Below, in pieces: positions 61,301-64,000 of a stretch of DNA of 64,000 nucleotides. The translations under genes and the position numbers were made by a program. The notes under the pieces are model-generated. The model did no database searches, was not told the DNA's origin, and saw only the letters and a list, made by a program, of their open reading frames with translations. Position 1 is the stretch's first letter. Every line of letters starts with the position of its first letter. Source of the DNA: CAIXSC01 sp046349855 (GTDB lineage Bacteria > Planctomycetota > Planctomycetia > Pirellulales > Pirellulaceae); contig JAXMBM010000010.1 in the NCBI GenBank assembly GCA_046349855.1, positions 84,749-148,748 on the forward strand, read 5' to 3'.

Positions 61301-64000
61301 GAGCTGAACGTGCTGTGGGGGACGGGATACGATGCGGGACGGGCGTTGATCGAAGTGGAGCATCGCGGCAAGCTGCTGCAGAGTTTCTGGACGGCGCCGG
61401 GCAAGACTCAGGTGCGGATCCGGCAGGCCATCACGGAGGCGCACCGCGGCGGCTTCACCATCCGCGCGACATTTGTCCGCGAGAACCGCGCCTACCTGCA
61501 TTCGCAGTACGTCGACGTTCCCTGGACGAACAAACAGCTGACGGTCAAGTGGGAACACTTCGTGTCGAAGCTGGAGCCGAACCAGCGGGAGAAGTGGACC
61601 GCGATCGTGACCGGTCCGGATGCGAAGAAGGCGGCGGCCGAAATGGTCGCCGGCCTCTACGACGCCTCGTTGGACACTTTCCGCCCGCACCGCTGGATCG
61701 ACTCGTTCGGTGTCTTCCGCCGCGACTCCTCGCGACTCCAGTCCTACTTCGAGAACCGCCCGCAGAATCTGCAGCACCTGTTGGGGAACTGGCAGGTGGA
61801 GTTCCGCACGGAGAATTTCACCTACCGCAGCTTTCCGCCCGACCTGATCGGCGCGTTCACCATCGACTTCCGCAGTCGACGGTTCCGCGGTGCCCAGATG
61901 ATGGAAGGAATGGAACGGGCCGGTGCGGCTCCGCCCGCAGCCGCCAACCGGGCGCTGGAATTCGATGCCTTAGGGGGGGCCGGTGGCGCTGAGCTTCGCA
62001 AAGGCGCGATGCTGAGCGAAGAATTAAGGGACAAGGCGTCGGCGGACAAGCCCGGCGAGAGAGATGAGCAGGCGAAAGGCTCCGCTCCCAGCGGTCCGGA
62101 TCTGTCGCAAGTGACGGCGCGAAAGAACCTCCAGGAAACGGCCTTTTTCTTCCCGCATCTGATCGCTAACAACGAGGGCGAAGTGCGGATCGAATTCACG
62201 ATTCCCGAGGCCCTCACGGAATGGAACTTCTTCGGCTTTGCCCACGATCGCGAGCTGCGCAGCGGCCTGCTCACCGACAAGGTAGTGACCTCCAAGGAAA
62301 TCATGGTGCAGCCCAACGCGCCGCGCTTCGTGCGCGAAGGAGATCAGCTGGAATTCACCGTCAAGGTGAGCAATCAGTCGGCGGGTCGGCAAACGGGCAA
62401 GGTCCGCCTGGCGCTCGCCGATGCGCGGACCGGGGAACCCGTGGACGCGGCCTTTGGCAATGCCACGCCGGAACTGGATTTCGACATCCCGTCGCACGAG
62501 TCGCGGACGCTGTCGTGGCGCATTGCGGTCCCCGATGCAGCGGCCGTGGTGACGTACAAGGCGGTCGGTTCGACGGGCCGGCTGGCCGATGGGGAAGAGG
62601 GATTCCTCCCGGTGCTGTCGCGTCGGATCCTGGTCACGGAATCTCTGCCGCTTCCTATTCGCGGACCACAGACGAAGGAATTCCGTTTCCAGCGGTTGCT
62701 TGATGCGGGCAAGTCCGACACCTTGCGGCACCAGACGCTCACGGTGCAGATGGTATCCAATCCGTCGTGGTACGCGGTCATGGCGCTGCCGTACCTGATG
62801 GAGTTTCCTCACGAGTGCTCGGAGCAGACGTTCAATCGCTTCTACGCCAACGCGCTGGCCCGCCACATTGCCGCCAGCGACCCGCGGATTCGGCGGATCT
62901 TCGATCAATGGAAAGGGACCCCCGCCCTCGATAGTCCGCTCACCAAGAACCAGGATCTCAAAGCGGTGCTGCTGGAGGAAACGCCGTGGGTACGGCAGGC
63001 CGAAGCGGAGAGTCAGGCGCGGCGGAACGTGGGCATTCTGTTCGACGATAACCGGCTGCAGGATGAAGCGGCCCGCACCTTCGGCAAGCTGGCCGAAATG
63101 CAGCTGGCGGAAGGTGCCTGGCCGTGGTTTCCCGGCGGACGTGCCAACGACTACATCACGCTCTACATCACGACGGGCTTCGGCCGGCTGCGGCATCTGG
63201 GGTTGAAGATCGACATGGGACCGGCCATCCGTTCCCTCGATCGGCTCGACGCCTGGGCCGACGAAATGTATCGTGCGATCCTCCAGCGGCCGGTCAACAA
63301 GGACGACAACCACCTGTCGTCGACGGTGGCCCTGTATCTGTACTGCCGCAGCTTCTACCTGGAGGACAAACCGATCCCGCCAGCACGGCGCGAAGCGGTC
63401 GACTACTGGCTGGGACAGGCTCGCAAGTACTGGGTGCCGCTCAATCAGCGCCAGTCGCAGGGACACCTGGCCCTGGCCCTGCTCCGCTTTGGCGACCGCG
63501 AGACGGCTCAGGGCATCGTCCGCTCACTCCGCGAACGCTCCGTCTCCAACGAGGAACTGGGCATGTTCTGGCGCGATACGGAACAGTCCTGGTGGTGGTA
63601 TCGGGCGCCGATCGAAACGCAGGCGCTGATGATCGAGGCCTTCGACGAGGTGGCCGGGGACGCCAAAGCGGTCGAAGACTGTCAGGTCTGGCTGCTTAAA
63701 CAGAAGCAGACACAGGACTGGAAGACCACCAAGGCCACGGCGGACGCCATCTACGCCCTGCTGTTGCGCGGCACCAGCCAGCTCGCCTCCACGGCGCTTG
63801 TCGAAGTCAAACTCGGCGACCAGACCATCCGTCCCGAGACGGTGGAGGCTGGGACGGGCTTCTTCGAACAGCGGCGCGTGGGCCCCGAGATTCAGCCGGC
63901 GCTGGGATCGGTCACTCTGAAAAAGGTCGACGCCGGAGTCGCCTGGGGATCGCTCCACTGGCAGTACCTGGAGGACATGAGCAAGGTGACTGCATACGAG
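58388..64000 (+). CDS. Alpha-2-macroglobulin family protein with thioester motif, 3' end beyond window
   Basis: 1871 codons are visible with no stop, so the protein is longer. ATG 58388 opens a signal peptide MRRNVLAGLVGLIFVSVLVA. Residues about 30-340 are a helical TPR-like region (LPKTAIEELKPILEAALK, LGHLASHWHSEGNWVRAHEL). Macroglobulin beta domains follow, including STYFFTDRSIYRPGQTIQYKG, the family hallmark, and the bait-like spacer region around residue 1150-1220. The thioester motif is HECSEQTF with Cys1477 and Gln1480, intact. Helices of the thioester domain then run on to the edge. Bacterial members trap or shield against proteases in the envelope and are usually paired with penicillin-binding protein 1C. 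Here the upstream partners are the TPR/ExbBD/toroid genes instead. Confidence 0.94.
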   Translation, partial: MRRNVLAGLVGLIFVSVLVAVGAPREGQWKKVDEAVQKGLPKTAIEELKPILEAALKEGRHAEAIKALGRMIALEGQIQGNKPEEKIVRMRAEIARAPAEMKPVLEAILANWFWQYYQQNRFRFLQRSQTAAPPGDDFTTWDLPRILREIDQQFTRALAAADTLRQIPIAQYDDLLIKGTLDDVHRPTLYDFLAHNALDFYSSGEQAATRAEDSFELAADGPIYAPVEEFVKWSPETTDEDSLTLKAVRLYQQLLRFHLTDDDRTARLDADLLRLQFAHNRAVGEENDSRYVAALQRLADEYAQHPLSSLALGHLASHWHSEGNWVRAHELATEGVRRFPQSRGGVICDNLKRRIEARELQISTEDVWHTPAPKIHVTYRNFRRLHFRVVKLDFDEFLRSGRHVPLQLDEGQRRALLARPALLAWAADLPATDDFQLREVDLPANADLAPGSYYLIASPDADFTFGNNPVQFCDFWLSKLAIVVRQRQGEGELGGLVLDSLSGEPVAGAKVRSWQWMNNNARVAGPAAETNADGMFVLSGADRKNLIIDVQHDGHRLATVQHGVYRSTPPDPLRQSTYFFTDRSIYRPGQTIQYKGLSIRANSDTDDYRVLAGHTLRVALLDVNGKEVERREHKTNDYGSFSGSFTAPRDRLLGAMRIVVVDNNSAPGQTSVSVEEYKRPKFQVTLDAPKEPGRLNAVVQLSGKATAYTGAAIDGAKVKWRVVRQVRYPDWWWWRCWWMPPAPGRSQEIAHGTANTDTAGAFAIQFVARPDLSVSADDEPQFRYTIYADVTDTAGETRSAQRPVVVGYTALAATLSAGDWQQDDKPVVVETRTTTLDGVGQATEGVVKVYRVQQPQQVQRPGLQTRNPVVVRGGRGDAAAPPPVDPSNVQSWPLGDVVHEQGVTTDAEGKARWEVKLPVGLYRAKYEARDAFGKRVTAELPLRVVAPAADQLALKIPDLFAAPTWTLEPGGELNVLWGTGYDAGRALIEVEHRGKLLQSFWTAPGKTQVRIRQAITEAHRGGFTIRATFVRENRAYLHSQYVDVPWTNKQLTVKWEHFVSKLEPNQREKWTAIVTGPDAKKAAAEMVAGLYDASLDTFRPHRWIDSFGVFRRDSSRLQSYFENRPQNLQHLLGNWQVEFRTENFTYRSFPPDLIGAFTIDFRSRRFRGAQMMEGMERAGAAPPAAANRALEFDALGGAGGAELRKGAMLSEELRDKASADKPGERDEQAKGSAPSGPDLSQVTARKNLQETAFFFPHLIANNEGEVRIEFTIPEALTEWNFFGFAHDRELRSGLLTDKVVTSKEIMVQPNAPRFVREGDQLEFTVKVSNQSAGRQTGKVRLALADARTGEPVDAAFGNATPELDFDIPSHESRTLSWRIAVPDAAAVVTYKAVGSTGRLADGEEGFLPVLSRRILVTESLPLPIRGPQTKEFRFQRLLDAGKSDTLRHQTLTVQMVSNPSWYAVMALPYLMEFPHECSEQTFNRFYANALARHIAASDPRIRRIFDQWKGTPALDSPLTKNQDLKAVLLEETPWVRQAEAESQARRNVGILFDDNRLQDEAARTFGKLAEMQLAEGAWPWFPGGRANDYITLYITTGFGRLRHLGLKIDMGPAIRSLDRLDAWADEMYRAILQRPVNKDDNHLSSTVALYLYCRSFYLEDKPIPPARREAVDYWLGQARKYWVPLNQRQSQGHLALALLRFGDRETAQGIVRSLRERSVSNEELGMFWRDTEQSWWWYRAPIETQALMIEAFDEVAGDAKAVEDCQVWLLKQKQTQDWKTTKATADAIYALLLRGTSQLASTALVEVKLGDQTIRPETVEAGTGFFEQRRVGPEIQPALGSVTLKKVDAGVAWGSLHWQYLEDMSKVTAYE

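Overview
The window reads as a high-G+C chromosome segment of a planctomycete (Planctomycetota, probably Pirellulales or a relative). The evidence is family content: an ECF sigma factor paired with a membrane Ser/Thr kinase, a J-like protein with the HYQLLGI signature, a DUF1080 protein, a large c-type cytochrome of the PVC type, a giant SdrD-B surface protein with an LEGRALLA motif after its N-terminus, formylmethanofuran dehydrogenase subunit C, and a very long Ala/Pro-rich protein ending in a squalene-cyclase-like toroid. No rRNA, tRNA, CRISPR array, prophage or transposase was found. Order-level placement is inference.

Layout. 1-11.2 kb: a cut-off secreted esterase, a zinc-ribbon multi-pass membrane protein, a kinase/sigma-factor pair, a PQQ-propeller protein and a J-like/PEGA-like membrane protein. 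11.2-20.4 kb: a frameshifted TolC-family lipoprotein, fhcC with an unknown gene behind it, a mscS-bioD pair overlapping in TGATG, and a thioredoxin-trypsin fusion. 20.5-30.4 kb, nearly all on the minus strand: a secreted protein with a VHL-like beta domain, DUF1080, a small ORF, a TM2 protein, a PVC-type cytochrome, a deoxyhypusine-synthase-like enzyme and a second zinc-ribbon membrane protein. 30.5-35.8 kb, plus strand: a DinG-type helicase, a MoaD-like carrier, an aldehyde ferredoxin oxidoreductase and an aspartoacylase-family deacylase. 35.8-48 kb: a coiled-coil protein, a clan-GH-A-like secreted protein, the 2103-residue surface protein, a NarL-type two-component pair and a phosphopantetheinyl transferase.

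The most interesting block is 48.1-64.0 kb, all on the plus strand: a 1095-aa TPR protein, ExbB, ExbD, a 1698-aa membrane-anchored protein with a linker of about 1200 residues and a C-terminal alpha/alpha toroid, then a thioester-containing alpha-2-macroglobulin that runs off the window. Gene order, tight spacing and the TonB-like topology of the giant protein suggest an energised envelope machine working on or with the macroglobulin. This is inference; I know of no described system with this composition.

Intergenic spaces carry at least two repeat families. One is MITE-like, with terminal inverted repeats and a hairpin whose stem changes on both arms between copies (10.8-11.2, 20.4, 22.7-22.96 and 57.96 kb). 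The other is a short palindromic repeat at 28.9-29.1 kb. Long ORFs on the strand opposite real genes are common here and are products of high G+C.
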